The notes: generated from the letters alone by a model not told the origin. A stretch of 64,000 bases of DNA from Anthostomella pinea (GCA_963556695.1 CAUWAG010000003.1:744001-808000), one strand, 5' to 3'. Numbered from the stretch's first letter, positions 21,295 to 32,150 are shown. Translations and numbers: made by a program.

Positions 21295-21899
21295 CCCAAC
21301 GGACCAGAAAGAGGCGATCCTAAAGTGACTGGGCCAAAACCACCCGGAGCAGGCACTGGAGAGGTCGTGGAGGAGTCAATGGATAGTGGCCGTCACAAGA
21401 GCCAGCCAGACGGGAGTTGCTGCGAGGTTGCCAGCAGCTCAAGAAGAATTCTTACAGGAGCTCGTAGGGGTGGTCCTGCAGTATTACTACGGACTGCGGA
21501 AACACGAGGTGTCTGCCCTATGCCAGGTCCGGACAGAGATCATCGGCTTGAGGGCTTTCCTGTTCCAGAGGAGAGTGCCAGGAGAGGCTACACCACGTTG
21601 CGACTGCGGCGAGAAGGAGACGGCATACTACGTGACGGTTTGATGCCCTCTATACGCGGCCCAAAGAGGCAGACTGCAAGCCTCTCTCGGGACGAGAACG
21701 TTGCGGTCAAGGAGAGACTTCGAGAGCTTGTTGTCAGATCCAGACAGGACCCCGAAATTTATACGGTGGTTTTTGAGACTAGGGCTACTGGGGATATTCT
21801 CACTAGCAAGAAAGCTAAGCAGTGGCGAGGTGGCCCAATAGGCGCCAAAGAGCCGGACCGCAGAGGATATAGAGCAGTACCGGATAGAATGGAGAAGGA

Positions 21900-22053
21900 G
21901 GGGGGATATGGTAGTAGGGATATCACGAGGGGGAGGGGGGATATGGTAGTAGGGATATCACAAGGGGGAGGGGAAATATCATGAGGGGGAGGGGGAATAT
22001 CACGAGGGGGAGGGGGAATATCACGAGGGGGAGGGGGAATATCACGAGGGGGA
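21900..22053. repeat. 21-bp G-rich tandem repeat at LINE 3' end
   Basis: Units of the form aatatcacgagggggagggg plus one G, with earlier variants holding atatggtagtaggg. One strand is almost purine-only. LINE 3' ends often carry simple repeats, which fits its position. Confidence 0.8.
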
Positions 22054-22764
22054 AGAGGTCTCAGGGGCCAAGGGATGCGCGCCCTATCAGGTTAGTCAAG
22101 GCGGTGAAGGTCATGACATACAACTGTAGCAAACCGCAGTGGCGCCGTAATAAAGCCAGAACTAGACCGTAGCATGTGGGTTTTCATCCCCTGCGAGATT
22201 TTATCACACAGAGATAGATCATAGGAGGTCTGCATGCCGGACGACTCTCCGAGATGTCTATACGGCGGGTCAGCATATGAGTAATAATATTTGATAATAA
22301 CGCTTTAAAAAACATTCAAGTTTCATTAAATAAGTATATTATTAGCATATATTATCATAACATTTGTTTATTTTAATTTTGTTTAATAACCATTTTCTTA
22401 AAACGAACCTTATATTGAAAATTCAAATAGAATATATTGAAATATTTTAAACCGGGTTTTTATAAACCTTATATTAAGTATTAAAAAAGTATAACTTAAA
22501 ATATGTCTTTTTTATAATTTAAGTTATTATTATTTGCACTATTTATTAGTTAATATGTAGTATAAAAAGCAATTTAATTAAAATAAATGCATAAGTTTAT
22601 GATTATAATACGTAACGTCTTTTTATTTTATACTAGATATTATAGTTTGATATAGTTAGTTTCGATATTTTATACCTTTTTAAGTAAAAAAACTATATAA
22701 AAAGTTATTAAGTTTTATTTTTCACAAAGATATCGAAAAAGTATTGAACCTAATTTAATGTTTA

Positions 22765-24624
22765 ACGTAGATGACAAACGACCGGCAATTACAAGCGAAT
22801 TGCAACTTCTTACCGACCTATCAACTGCCATGTTAAATAACTTAATCACAACGTATTCAATTCAATTCAATCAATCAGATTCCTCTTCCTCAGACGTTTC
22901 TATCTCTATTGTACAAATTCGCGCATTATGGCCAGTGTTACCGCAAACGCCACACCGTTGCTCACGCGCTGCTGTACTCTTTAGACGACGACTACCTTTA
23001 CTCATTTCCTGTCTTGCTAGTTCAGTACCATCCTATATAGCCTGAAGATCTATTATATCTTTAATAAAAAGTATTCCTCTTTTTATTAGACATTTATTTT
23101 TTGTTTTTTGGTATTTATCTAGTAAGTGATTGGCCTCCTTTAGTTCGCTGACCTGGGAATCAACCAAAGTGACCTTGTGCATAAGACTATATATAGCCTT
23201 TGAAAACGAGCTCAATGCATCAATTATTGATGTAGGTGAGCTTCCCTAGTGATTTCTGACTCGATTTTGGATATAAACTGATTGGTTTACTGCTTTATTA
23301 ATGGTGATAAGCATCTTTGAAGTCCAAGTAGTGGGTGGCAGATTGCGGTCTGGTGACGGTGTTCGTACGATAATGACAGCATCCAGCTTTGAAATGACAC
23401 TTTCTGGGTCAAAAGAAACAAGGCCACTAACACTAAAACCTGCTCAGATGTTTCCTGGTGTCATTGCAGCATTGTGTGTTTCATAAAACGCTGTGAGAAA
23501 GTCCTCCTTTGAAACATGGGTTATATGACGCCGGATAAGATCCTCAATTGAGTGACCATAAGCTCGTTTGAGTGGGCTGAAACAACTGACATCTAAAGGC
23601 TGGAGCCTATGTGACAAGTGGACAGGCATATAAAGTGTAATGATACTATTATTCTGACAATAATTCTTAAAGACCTGGAAATGATGGCTTTTGTGACCAT
23701 CTAGGATGAGAAGGCGTTTACCGGCTGTCATACGCAGTCTGATATACTTATCGAGATGCTGAATCCATTTCAAACCGATCTCATTTGTAGTCCATTCGTT
23801 GTCAGACGCGGCCACCTTCTAATTGTGTGGTAATGTCGTGTAGTAATACCATGATGCAAGGTGGGTTTTGCCCTGTAGAATGATGAATTGCGGGACCACC
23901 CAACCATCAGTATTGATAGCAAAGATTGCCGTAAACCATTCTCTGTTGCCTTGCTGAGCTTGTCTAGGCCTGCCACTTCTTTTGGTGCTTGTGATGACCA
24001 TGCCAGACCCAATAATGACTATCATAAATCCAGTCTCATTAAAGTTGTAAATGTCCGTGTCTTAGATACCATATTTTGCGATTGCCGCTGCAACTTGGCA
24101 AAACCACGCGCAATACGTGTCTGGATCTTTGTTTAAAACCCTCTGGTAGTCCATCCTCCAATGAAATTGCGTTCGGAGGCCTGGTGTGCGTTTAATGAAG
24201 TTCTGCGTTCAGTTCTTTTTAATGCGTCCATCCACACATGCTGCCAATAATTGATTCGCCATATCTTCAACATAACTGTGCCAGGGTGGAAATGCTCGCG
24301 CATCTAGGTCAAGAATGAAGGAAAGAATGGCATTCTCTTTGGAAACTGTAAGTTTTAAAGTATTGGACATGCTATTGGGCCGTAATAGCATTCCTTTGAT
24401 TCTATTGCTCAAAGTGGAACAAGGGATGTTAAAGAGTTTCGCAAGCTGAAATATAGAAATATGAGGGTCACGTCATTTAGCTTGGACAGCTAGCTATAAG
24501 TCTAATTCATTGTAACGTGGTGCCATTGTTATTAGTAGAGATATAATGGTTTTAATTATGTTGGTTAAAAAGTTCATGACGAGTGCCAACTCGCTTGTAA
24601 TACAAACTCGCTTGTCAGCTATAT
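22765..24624 (-). mobile_element. RIP-degraded Fot1/pogo-type transposon, 1860 bp
   Basis: The left end begins acgtagatgacaaacgacc, continuing attacaagcgaattgc. The reverse complement of the right end begins atatagctgacaagcgag, continuing attacaagcgagttgg. Each end is flanked by TA (22763-22764 and 24625-24626). The length matches Fot1-type elements. The wider block 22.27-24.87 kb is strongly AT-rich, and the transposase contains many TAG/TAA codons and a Asp-to-Asn change, as RIP would give. Confidence 0.78.
22860..24526 (-). pseudogene. Fot1/pogo DDE transposase with C-terminal zinc knuckle, degraded
   Basis: Starts MAPRYNELDL at 24526, then a TAG. HTH region: FNIPCSTLSNRIKGMLLRP and FPPWHSYVEDMANQLLAAC. 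The first catalytic block reads YNFNETGF, where DET is expected (G-to-A change). Then GNREWFTAIFAINTDGW, LLILDGHKSHHFQVF (second Asp intact), YMPVHLSHRLQPLDVSCFSP (third catalytic region), and KRAYGHSIEDLI. Near 22900 a CX2CX4HX4C knuckle (CGVCGNTGHNARIC) closes the protein. At least five stops or frame changes interrupt it. Confidence 0.85.
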
Positions 24625-24626
24625 TA

Positions 24627-25301
24627 TAAGAAAGAAAAAAGTTATTTTAAGATTTTAAAAAGTTTAATAATATAGCTATGAAATAAGGCTATATAAGATA
24701 TATATGTTTTAATTAGTTAAAGTAAGCATATTTGTTAGTTAAGTATATTTTTATAATAAATTTATTTTTAAGCAGTTATTGTTATTTAAGCAGCTAATAT
24801 ACAGTAAGTTTATAACTCTATCGTATCGAATCGCCAACGTTATTTTATCATAGATACGTCAGCTTTACCCGTTAAATGCACAAAGCGCATTGACAAGTTA
24901 CGAAGTAGCTGGTCGTTGTGAGTAGTAAGCTGCCTTATTCATGTTATTATTAGACTCCATCTCCAGTATCGAGGTATTCTTAACTCCTGACAACTATAAT
25001 GCTCCTAACACGAGGAGGGATTATCACACAGGGGATAAGCGGCGAGGTATGCCGATGCGAAATGAACTGTAACAGCTCATCCATTCCTCCCGAATCCTTC
25101 CTATCATCTCAACCCATACCACTCTCATACGTGGAGTTGTCCTGGTTCTTCATACTGTATGCAGTTTTGTTTCAGCAGAATGGGTATCGATATAAATGCT
25201 AAGAACAGCCAGCGCCATGACGAACCATCACAACCTACAGCCACCCGGCTCATCAACACAGCCTCGCCCTCATCCACAACAGCCGTAACGAAGTCCAGGA
25301 A
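24627..25301. other. AT-rich tail of the RIP block, then intergenic
   Basis: 24627-24870 is AT-rich like the transposon. The rest is normal-composition sequence 3' of the DUF1772 gene. No gene is seen. Confidence 0.5.
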
Positions 25302-25856
25302 TCACAGGCAGAAATTCCACAGCGCCAGCCCCGTCCCAATCATGGGAACAATAACCCTGACCACGTTCAGCTGGCCCCACTTCCGAATGAGCCCCGTCGC
25401 CGTCTGGACGCTCAACGTCTTCTCCCTGCTCTTCTCGTCCGCGGCCGCCAGCAGCTTCGCATTGGTAGGGAAGATGAACGCGACGGTATAAGGGATGATA
25501 AAGATGGTCGACGCGGCGGCTGTCGCGAGCCCCCGCCACTCGAGCCCGCGCGCCCAGCGCGGGCATCAGCGCCTGGCCGCGCAGGAACACGGTCTTCCAC
25601 TGGCGTACCATCACGTCGGCGGGCGCGCCGTTGTTGACGATCGCGGGGATTGCGAAGAGGGTGAGGGAGCTTCCGATGCCTGGTGTTGCGGGTGCTGTTA
25701 GTCTCTTTGCCCTCGCCCTCTTGTTATCTCATCCTTGGCATCTGTAGTAGCCAGGGGACGCGTGCGAGCACATGTGGAAACCTTACCTGCTGCCCAGGCC
25801 ATGGCGAAGATGCCACTGCCGGCGGCAATGATCAAAGATGTTGAAATGGATTGCAT
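25302..25856 (-). pseudogene. DUF1772 (anthrone oxygenase-like) membrane protein with an apparent frameshift
   Basis: Exon 1 is 25856-25787 and exon 2 starts at 25679 (107-nt intron, GTAAGG...ACACCAG). It codes ISTSLIIAAGSGIFAMAWAA, then GIGSSLTLFAIPAIVNNGAP and VMVRQWKTVFLRGQALMPAL. Around 25545 the reading must move by one base to give STIFIIPYTVAFIFPTNAKL, then the family-typical TGLIRKWGQLNVVRVIVP and a stop at 25302. The stretch between RGQ and IIPYT is also shorter than I expect for the family. DUF1772 proteins are small four-helix membrane proteins; some oxidise anthrones in polyketide pathways. No polyketide genes lie nearby, so no pathway can be assigned. A sequencing error in the G/C-rich run is an alternative to a real mutation. 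Confidence 0.7.
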
Positions 25857-27288
25857 GGTAGCTTGTTTGGGGGTGATGAACCTTGGAGGGCTTCGAATTG
25901 AGGTAGGCAAACTTGTGATTTGTTTAACAGCGACTTCATGACGAGGGAGCAGGTACAGTCGGAGGCAGAAGGATACGCAATGCTATATATCCTCAATGAC
26001 TTCGGGCTCCATCCACTCAACACCCCTTGGGGATCTCTCACGATCCAGGAATACTAAGTAGTAAGACCGTTTTTGGAGTTTCGGGCCCGCTTCAGCATGG
26101 GAACGACAGAGCGGCTGAACTTCTCGGTCCCCGAACCCCGAGCAAGATCGGCCCCAACTTGGTAGCCTGGAGGCTTTTGGCACCGCGCATTCGCAGAAGT
26201 GCACACCACCAATCTGCAATCATGAGCATTTACATACATAGGCGGTGCAAGATTCTCCCTAATTGAGCTCGACTGAATATTGAATCACTTTCTCGGCGAT
26301 TCGAAGCCAAGGCAGCTCGCTATATACGGCACGAAGTCACTGCACCTGGCCCGTCCGCCCAATGGACGTGACTCTGGCTATCACGCCGAGCTTTCGCGCG
26401 CATCCCATTTAGTTCCGTGTGCACCGGTGTCCGGTTTACTCCCCACCCCGACGCGATGGACGGGTCAACTAATACCGTAACTTATTGCATGATTTGCAAG
26501 ACTCAACATTCGATGTTACGAGTAAAGCAAACAACAAACCCGACGTACGTCACGAGTTATACAACCCTTCCAAGGTCTGCTCAGGCGACAGTCTCTCAGC
26601 TACCTTGCCGGCCTCTAGAGCGCGAAGCCTATAAGCTCCACATCCAGATGCTCGAAGCTCTCGCGACTATCCGGTTCCTGGAGGTTACAGTGGGCCTTTG
26701 AGCCTTCAACACCCCATTCTGAACCCAGACTCCTAGAACCCGAACACGCGCATCCCGTCGGCCAGGCCGATGATCAGCGTCATGGTTCGAAACGGTATAG
26801 TTGTGCGTGCGTTCGTGTTGCTATTATGAGCCACTCAGGGTCAAGGCGGTGTGGACCAAAATGGGTGGCGAGGCAGCCAGGTAATAGTAACAGTATGATA
26901 GAGGTGGCAAGTGACGCGAAAGTAACTTAGTCATTAATAAGTTAGACCCCAGCAAACATCATCCTTCTGTGGAAAGCAACACCTTTCTCTATAAATAAAA
27001 ACCCCAGCAGGTCGAACCCCTCCAATGGTCCACTATGGTGCTTTTTATACTCATCGACGTTTGGTTAGTCGCTCCTGCTGGTGCCACTCGATGATGCAAC
27101 TACCTATGTACCTTAAGCACCCTATATGCCTTTCTACGCATATAAGAAGGCCGCTTTACCAGACACTTTTGTAAAATCCACATCCCATCTTACGTTCTAC
27201 CATACCAACACGCCTCACCAAAACGACTCACCAACACAGCTCACCAACACGACTTACCAACTCGCCGTTACCAACTACGACAAACACA
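25857..27288. other. gene-poor region with one gene relic
   Basis: Only the GNAT-like relic at 26610-26677 and a TATA-like tataag near 27141, upstream of the small secreted protein gene, are seen. Short frames at 26280-26701 have no support. Confidence 0.5.
26610..26677 (-). pseudogene. relic of a GNAT acetyltransferase C-terminus
   Basis: This 68-bp block aligns without gaps to 28540-28607, the last codons of the GNAT gene, at roughly four in five positions by eye. It still reads in frame: EPDSRESFEHLDVELIGFAL followed by a stop, against EPDSRPGFENLDVELIGFAL. The sequence further upstream no longer matches, so only the tail of a paralog is left. Confidence 0.65.
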
Positions 27289-27681
27289 ATGCCTTCCACC
27301 AAGACCTTGTCCTTGTATACCCTTCTCGCCGCGCTTGCCTCACCCGCTAGTGCCGACTGGAAATTCGTCGGGCACCCTGACAGTAACTGCAACGGGACGC
27401 CAACCCTTGATGAGTCAGGCACCACGAACAGAGGCTGTACGGAGCTCGAACACACTTCGAATACCAATGGTATCGACGTTTCCATTCGCGACTCCTGCGA
27501 AGTATGGATGTTCCATAGCAAGACACAGTGCGATAGGATAATGGGTGAAGTCGATGCAGACGGTGATCCAAATCTTTTCAATGTCAATGTTTTCGACACA
27601 TCGGATTCGGTAAACCCGGAAGTTTGCCACGCGTGGCATAACCATTGGGAATACTATGCAGTCGTGGACTGCCCGCCGTGA
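27289..27681 (+). CDS. small cysteine-rich secreted protein, 130 aa
   Basis: ATG 27289 gives MPSTKTLSLYTLLAALASPA, a clean signal peptide with likely cleavage after SADA-type ASPASA, before DWKFVG. The mature part of about 109 aa has six cysteines (NC, RGC, DSC, TQC, EVC, DC), enough for three disulfides, and is acidic. No domain is recognised. Size, signal peptide and cysteine content are those of small secreted proteins or candidate effectors of fungi. A TATA-like tataag lies about 150 bp upstream, and the leader is a CCAACAC-type C/A-rich stretch. Single exon. It stands isolated between repeats, which is common for such genes. Confidence 0.75.
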   Translation: MPSTKTLSLYTLLAALASPASADWKFVGHPDSNCNGTPTLDESGTTNRGCTELEHTSNTNGIDVSIRDSCEVWMFHSKTQCDRIMGEVDADGDPNLFNVNVFDTSDSVNPEVCHAWHNHWEYYAVVDCPP

Positions 27682-28535
27682 ACGGGCCTCTCACGGTGAT
27701 CAGGGTCTGGGGACTGAGTGACGGAATATGGGTGCAGCGGTGGTGTGGTTGGGTATGGAGCAGTGGGAACTGCCGACAGATATGTGGGATCTTGACAGCT
27801 GGCCTACGGGCAGAACCGAACGATCAGTCTCGACTTTGGGCAGGACGGAGCAGTCCATCTAGCTGGCTGTCCCGATAGAAGGGGCCCAGTACACACTCTT
27901 TCATAGATTTCCTTATTTATAAACACACCTGGCAACAGCTAAAATGATGCAACTCTGTTTGAATATATCAAATCATTTCCTTACTAATATGTGACTTGTT
28001 TATATCCATTCTTTCCCCGTTTAAGCCTTTGGCTAGGTGGCTCTCTTATTCAGAGTATTGAGCTCCTCGTCGTCGGTGGCATCTTCCTGAATTGGAATCG
28101 ATGGTAATGACAATCTTACGACCATCTTCGGTCTGGGGCTCCTCGCACCAGGCCGCCGAAGTTCAATGAAGGCTGCCCGATGCTCCAATGTCGATTTGGG
28201 GTATTTTAACTATAAGCTTGGTGTCACGGCACTAAGTAGCAGCCCCACAGCTCCAAGGGTCCAACCCCTATATATACCAGATCCTATTACCTAGCTAGCT
28301 TTATAGTTTCTTTCCTTCTTTACGTACATCAACAAAGTCATTTCCACTCTGGCCGCTCCAGAGTAGCTGGAATTCCTCTCCTTAACAGAACACTTTGAAA
28401 TCTCACAGAGACCGACACGATGCCATGCACTTTGTCTCGATATCAATAAGCGGAACTCTATAGCGCTGCATCACATTGCGGCTCTAAGCTCTTTTAGATT
28501 TCCGATTTCCTATTATCAAAGGGACAACGGAAACC
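27682..28535. other. intergenic between convergent genes
   Basis: 3' regions of the secreted-protein gene (plus) and the GNAT gene (minus). No further gene is supported. Confidence 0.5.
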
Positions 28536-29321
28536 TCACGGCCTTTGGAGCGCGAAACCGATGAGCTCGACATCCAGGTTCTCGAAGCCCGGCCGACTAT
28601 CCGGTTCTTTCCACGTCTTGAACGACCTGAAACCCGCTTTCTCCAGCACCCTGATACTGCCCGGGTTGTTGCTCTCCGCCATGGCTGAGACCATCTCCGG
28701 CAACTGGGTGCCGGGACCAGCCTCCAGTCCCGCGACAGAGTCAGCATCAACCTCGACCTCGACGACAGACCGGGGCAGCGCCCACCAAGCCTCCGTCCAC
28801 GCCGTCACTGTCGCACCGCATTTCCATCAGTAAAGAACTCCCTGCAGAAAGCGAAGGTAAGAAGGATAGTTAAACTCACAAAACTCCGTAGCCAGCCCGC
28901 GCCCCCAGGCCTCCTTCCGGAACATATAGCCGACCTCAGGCCAGCCCAGCTCGAGGCACTCCATCTTGTGCATGCCGCCCGTGCCCAGCACCCGCCCCGT
29001 CGCGCGGTCGCACATGACGAAGTCGTAGCTGCGGCCCTCGTTCGGCGGCAGGTAGCGGTCCATGAAGGCCTGCGTCTCGGCGCGGTCGCGGTCCGGCCGT
29101 CCCACCGACGTCCACTGCATGACCTCGGGCTGCGAGCGCAGCGCGTGGATGCCGTCGAGGTCCGTGGGCGCGAAGGGCCGGATCACGAGCCGTGGCGTGA
29201 GGATGGGGGCGCGCTGGGCGTTGGGCGGTAGGGGGCGCGTTGGGAGGGTGGTGGTGATCTTGATCTTGGAGGAGGGAGCTGGGGGAGGCGGGGAAATGCC
29301 CGGTGGTGATTCGGCCGCCAT
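28536..29321 (-). CDS. GNAT-family N-acetyltransferase
   Basis: Exon 1 is 29321-28880 and exon 2 is 28807-28536, with a 72-nt intron (GTGAGT...GCGACAG), giving 237 aa. A Pro-rich N-terminus is followed by TPRLVIRPFAPTDLDGIHAL (first strand), VGYMFRKEAWGRGLATEFLT (acetyl-CoA loop, Q/RxxGxG/A type, rebuilt across the intron) and VSAMAESNNPGSIRVLEKAG (the NxxS..vlEKaGF helix), ending FENLDVELIGF. This is the RimJ/RimL-like group, which acetylates amino groups of proteins or small molecules; the substrate is unknown. The splice site was chosen over a closer CAG because only it avoids a stop and yields ATEFLTAWTEAWW. A relic of a second copy lies at 26610. Confidence 0.88.
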
Positions 29322-29761
29322 GACGGGACGGGCGGTAACACTGACAGGTACGATGTCGAGCTGTTGAGTGAGGGGCCGCTATGCGGGATGCGTCCGCATG
29401 CACTTCGGATTGAGTAAATGTGCTCAGTCAGTCTACCTTGCCTCTCTCTCAAGTACATTAAACACTGAGATACCATATCAGGCTTGCATTTAATATATTT
29501 TATGTGTCATGTTTTCTGAGACGGTGAGTCTTCATCTTCAGCTGAGCTCCTGTCCACGGGTGCTGTGACTCAGACGCCGGCTCCGGACCGCGCTGCCTTA
29601 ATTCCGACGAGTTTCCACCGATGCCGACGAATTTGCAGCCATGGACAGAAAAGCTTCGTCACTAAGATACCGTCGTGGCCGCGCCGTACCTTGCTTATAG
29701 TTGATTGCGCCGTGCAACATTGATCGCTGCTTTGGCACTACTGAAGTCAAAATGGCTAGAC
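29322..29761. other. intergenic, promoter of the GNAT gene
   Basis: 440 bp between two minus-strand genes. No feature is recognised. Confidence 0.5.
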
Positions 29762-30594
29762 CTAGAAGAATACCATTCGCTCGCTCAAGGTTGCGGCAGA
29801 GCCTGAATTGACATCAAACTTTCCAACATCAGGCTTCTGCCTTTCCCCCTTCAAGCCAAGTTTCTCCGCTAGCCACACAGCATACGTCGCGCAGTTGTTC
29901 TCTTTGGACAATTCCGTGTGTCCCGATATCTTATTGTAATCGCGGCCTTTTGACAAGTTAGAAAATGAGTGTTTTGTAAGCTTCGAAAGGACCCAGAATC
30001 AACTCACCAAGACGTATCAAATTATCCTCCAAATATATGTCATCTTTCTCCGTATCGTACATATCCACATGTAGGCCATCACGTTGCACCATGTCGATAG
30101 TGCCCAAATACTTACTCAGACTCGCTCCCCTGAGGGACGCCATGGCCTTACCCTTACTCGCGTGTTCAAATTATTAGGGAAATTGGCGGCCACACCGAGA
30201 CCCGTGATCATCCCGCTAACTAATTTGCCCCCTTGCTTGAATGGCAAAACGGCGAGCCCGGTATGCTGGTAGCCCAACCGGTCCATCAACTCTTTGATCT
30301 CCTTCGGAGCCTCCTTGTACACATCGGAAGTCGTATCGAGCGATGTGATTTGCTGTACAACATGTAAGAAGTTCTCGTCTAGATTGTCCTTCCCAGCAAG
30401 CTTAGCGACCGTCTCATAGACATTGCCATCGTCTCTGGAGACAACGTTGTCCCACTTGCTGCCGCCGGGGAAGCCGCCGCTGTCGCCCCTCGGCGCTGGG
30501 CAAGGTCTCTGCTTGCCCAGCTTGCCGGGGTGCTGATGGCGCTCGTGGCAGCTAATCCGATAAGGAACGTGGTCAGAGACAGTTGAAGCTGCAT
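29762..30594 (-). CDS. secreted protein of unknown family, multi-exon, probable indel near the N-terminus
   Basis: ATG 30594 gives a signal peptide (MQLQLSLTTFLIGLAATSAI). The body is in another frame from about 30500: GSKWDNVVSRDDGNVYETVA, then APKEIKELMDRLGYQHTGLA and GMITGLGVAANFPNNLNTR. No GT-AG intron joins signal and body in frame, so an indel in the G-rich stretch near 30480-30520 is likely. Next, a 47-nt intron (30157-30111) and a 61-nt intron (30007-29947) link LGTIDMVQRDGLHVDMYDTE and GRDYNKISGHTELSKENNCA to the end at 29762. The block NNCATYAVWLAEKLG, with a His shortly before it (SGHTEL), recalls the Asn-Cys start of papain-fold NlpC/LRAT-like proteins, but this is only a resemblance. 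May be a pseudogene. Confidence 0.5.
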
Positions 30595-30809
30595 CGTGGA
30601 GAGTGTTTGTTCTTTGACTCGGTTCGTGCAACAACTGGTAGATCTGGACTTGGCGTGGGACGCAATGCGTTCTTGCGACTAGAAGAAAGAATGGCTCGTA
30701 AACGTAGGTTTTAAGATGATAAAAACTGCAGTGACTATGGTTTGAAGATGCGGTATGGTTTGTGAACCGGTTTGGTAGTCTTTAGAACGAAAGAGTTGCT
30801 GCACTACAC
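30595..30809. other. short intergenic stretch before the retroelement
   Basis: Likely promoter of the minus-strand secreted-protein gene. The Ty3/gypsy element starts about 215 bp upstream of that gene's start. Confidence 0.4.
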
Positions 30810-30811
30810 AC

Positions 30812-30943
30812 TGTCAGGAAGCATCCAGGAGAACAAAGAACCTTCATGTACATATACATGGCCTCTGTGCCTGACTAGTATTGCACCTCTCTGCAGAACA
30901 ACATACCATTTACCCCCCACCCCCATGGTTCGGCCTTGTGACA
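30812..30943 (+). repeat. 5' LTR of the Ty3/gypsy element
   Basis: 132 bp, TGTCAGGAAGCATCC...CCTTGTGACA, with TG...CA ends in a short inverted repeat (TGTCA/TGACA). It pairs with 35260-35388. Confidence 0.9.
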
Positions 30944-31449
30944 GTTTGTTCTGCCTTCAACAAATAAACAACCTCAAGACCACTGCTTCAATCACGGTAT
31001 CAGTTATCACAGCATACTTCTCGCTCTTAGACCTCGCGTTTTCAGCTTCAGTCGATATATCAGATATCACGTCGCTCTCAGACCTCAGCTTCAGCTTTTC
31101 AGACCGCCACTTCAGCCTCAGTCCCCTGAATCTTCTCGTTGGAAGGGTCGTTGCCAAGCGAGCCCTGGTTCAGTCCTTTGTTTACAAGACGATCACAGCC
31201 TCACCGCAAGCGCTCTCAGACCCCCAGGACCACAGAAAAACAAGGAATGAACCCGGAATCAACGTCAGAACCTTCGGAATCAACAGCAGAATCAATGGCA
31301 AACCTGAGACGTGTTGTAATGGTGTTGTAGCGACGGTTGTACATATGGGGCAAATATCCCCTCCTCCTGATTCAGACCACGAGATCAACAACACATACCT
31401 TGACCCTGACCCTGACCCTCACCCTGTTCTACACTTGAATTCCCCAACC

Positions 31450-32150
31450 ATGGCTACCAACACCAACGGCAACTTCGGACAGTCAGGAGACGAGACACTC
31501 AGTATCGAGGAGCTGCTGGGCAGTAGTTAGCCGACAGTGCTCAAGTCTTGCGTCGAACGCAACTGTGACGGTAACTTTCGCCCCTTTCACAACGCCCTCT
31601 CTAATGATTCCGGCAATAACTTGCAGGCCAATACCCAGGCATTGGTGATCTTCAATGCGCTCGAAAAGGCTCTGAGTCTTCAGGAGGCGAAGATAGCGCA
31701 GCTCCAGCAGACCGTCACGACGGGCACTGGCGAGTTCCAGGCACTGCGAGACCAGCTGAAGAAGAAGGTGAACAACGAGCTACAATCGGCGGTGATCAGC
31801 GTGTTTCCCAAGCCCCAGAACGAAGACTTCGACGGTTGGGTGGAATGCTATCGATCACTGACCGAGAACATCGCCGACTACGCGCACCACACTGGCAACA
31901 AGAACCTCTTCGCAAACAATAATCCGTTTAATAATAACAGCAACAAGAACAACAACAAGGACGGCAACAACAAGAACAACCAGATGCCCCAGCACCCACC
32001 CCGAGCGCAGAACCCAGCGCCAGCAGCAGGTGACCCGATGGACCTCGATTCCATTAGACTGCGACGCTTGTTAACCACGGAGAGGCAGAAACGGTCGAGA
32101 AGGGTCTGTGCCTGTACTGCGGAGGAGAGGGACACATGAAGCGAGACTGC
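31450..32150 (+). pseudogene. gag remnant with zinc knuckle
   Basis: ATG 31450 starts MATNTNGNFGQ; a TAG follows at 31528 and the frame goes on to NALEKALSLQEAKIAQLQQT (coiled coil) and an Asn-rich run (NNNPFNNNSNKNNNK). The nucleic-acid-binding knuckle CLYCGGEGHMKRDC (32109-32150) is in a different frame, so there is a frameshift between about 32060 and 32100. The capsid region appears shortened compared with complete gypsy gag proteins. Confidence 0.8.

Larger units (their letters stand above)
20291..22170 (+). mobile_element. 5'-truncated non-LTR retrotransposon (Tad1-like LINE)
   Basis: Begins inside the reverse transcriptase region, continues through the thumb and C-terminal region, and ends after a G-rich 21-bp tandem repeat. 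The missing 5' part is typical of LINE insertion. The frame is intact through the RT part and shifts afterwards: the Cys-rich segment VRTEIIGLRAFLFQRRVPGE followed by CDCGEKET (21523-21620) is in another frame. The exact 5' and 3' borders are not fixed. Confidence 0.75.

Noticed and set aside
20340..21356. 338-codon minus-strand frame
   Set aside because: Antisense to the LINE reverse transcriptase, which has the catalytic motifs on the plus strand.
22190..25040. Similar strings tatcacacag near 22202 and 25022 as ends of a larger element around the AT-rich block
   Set aside because: The match is short, in direct orientation, and the TA-flanked TIRs at 22765 and 24624 explain the element better.
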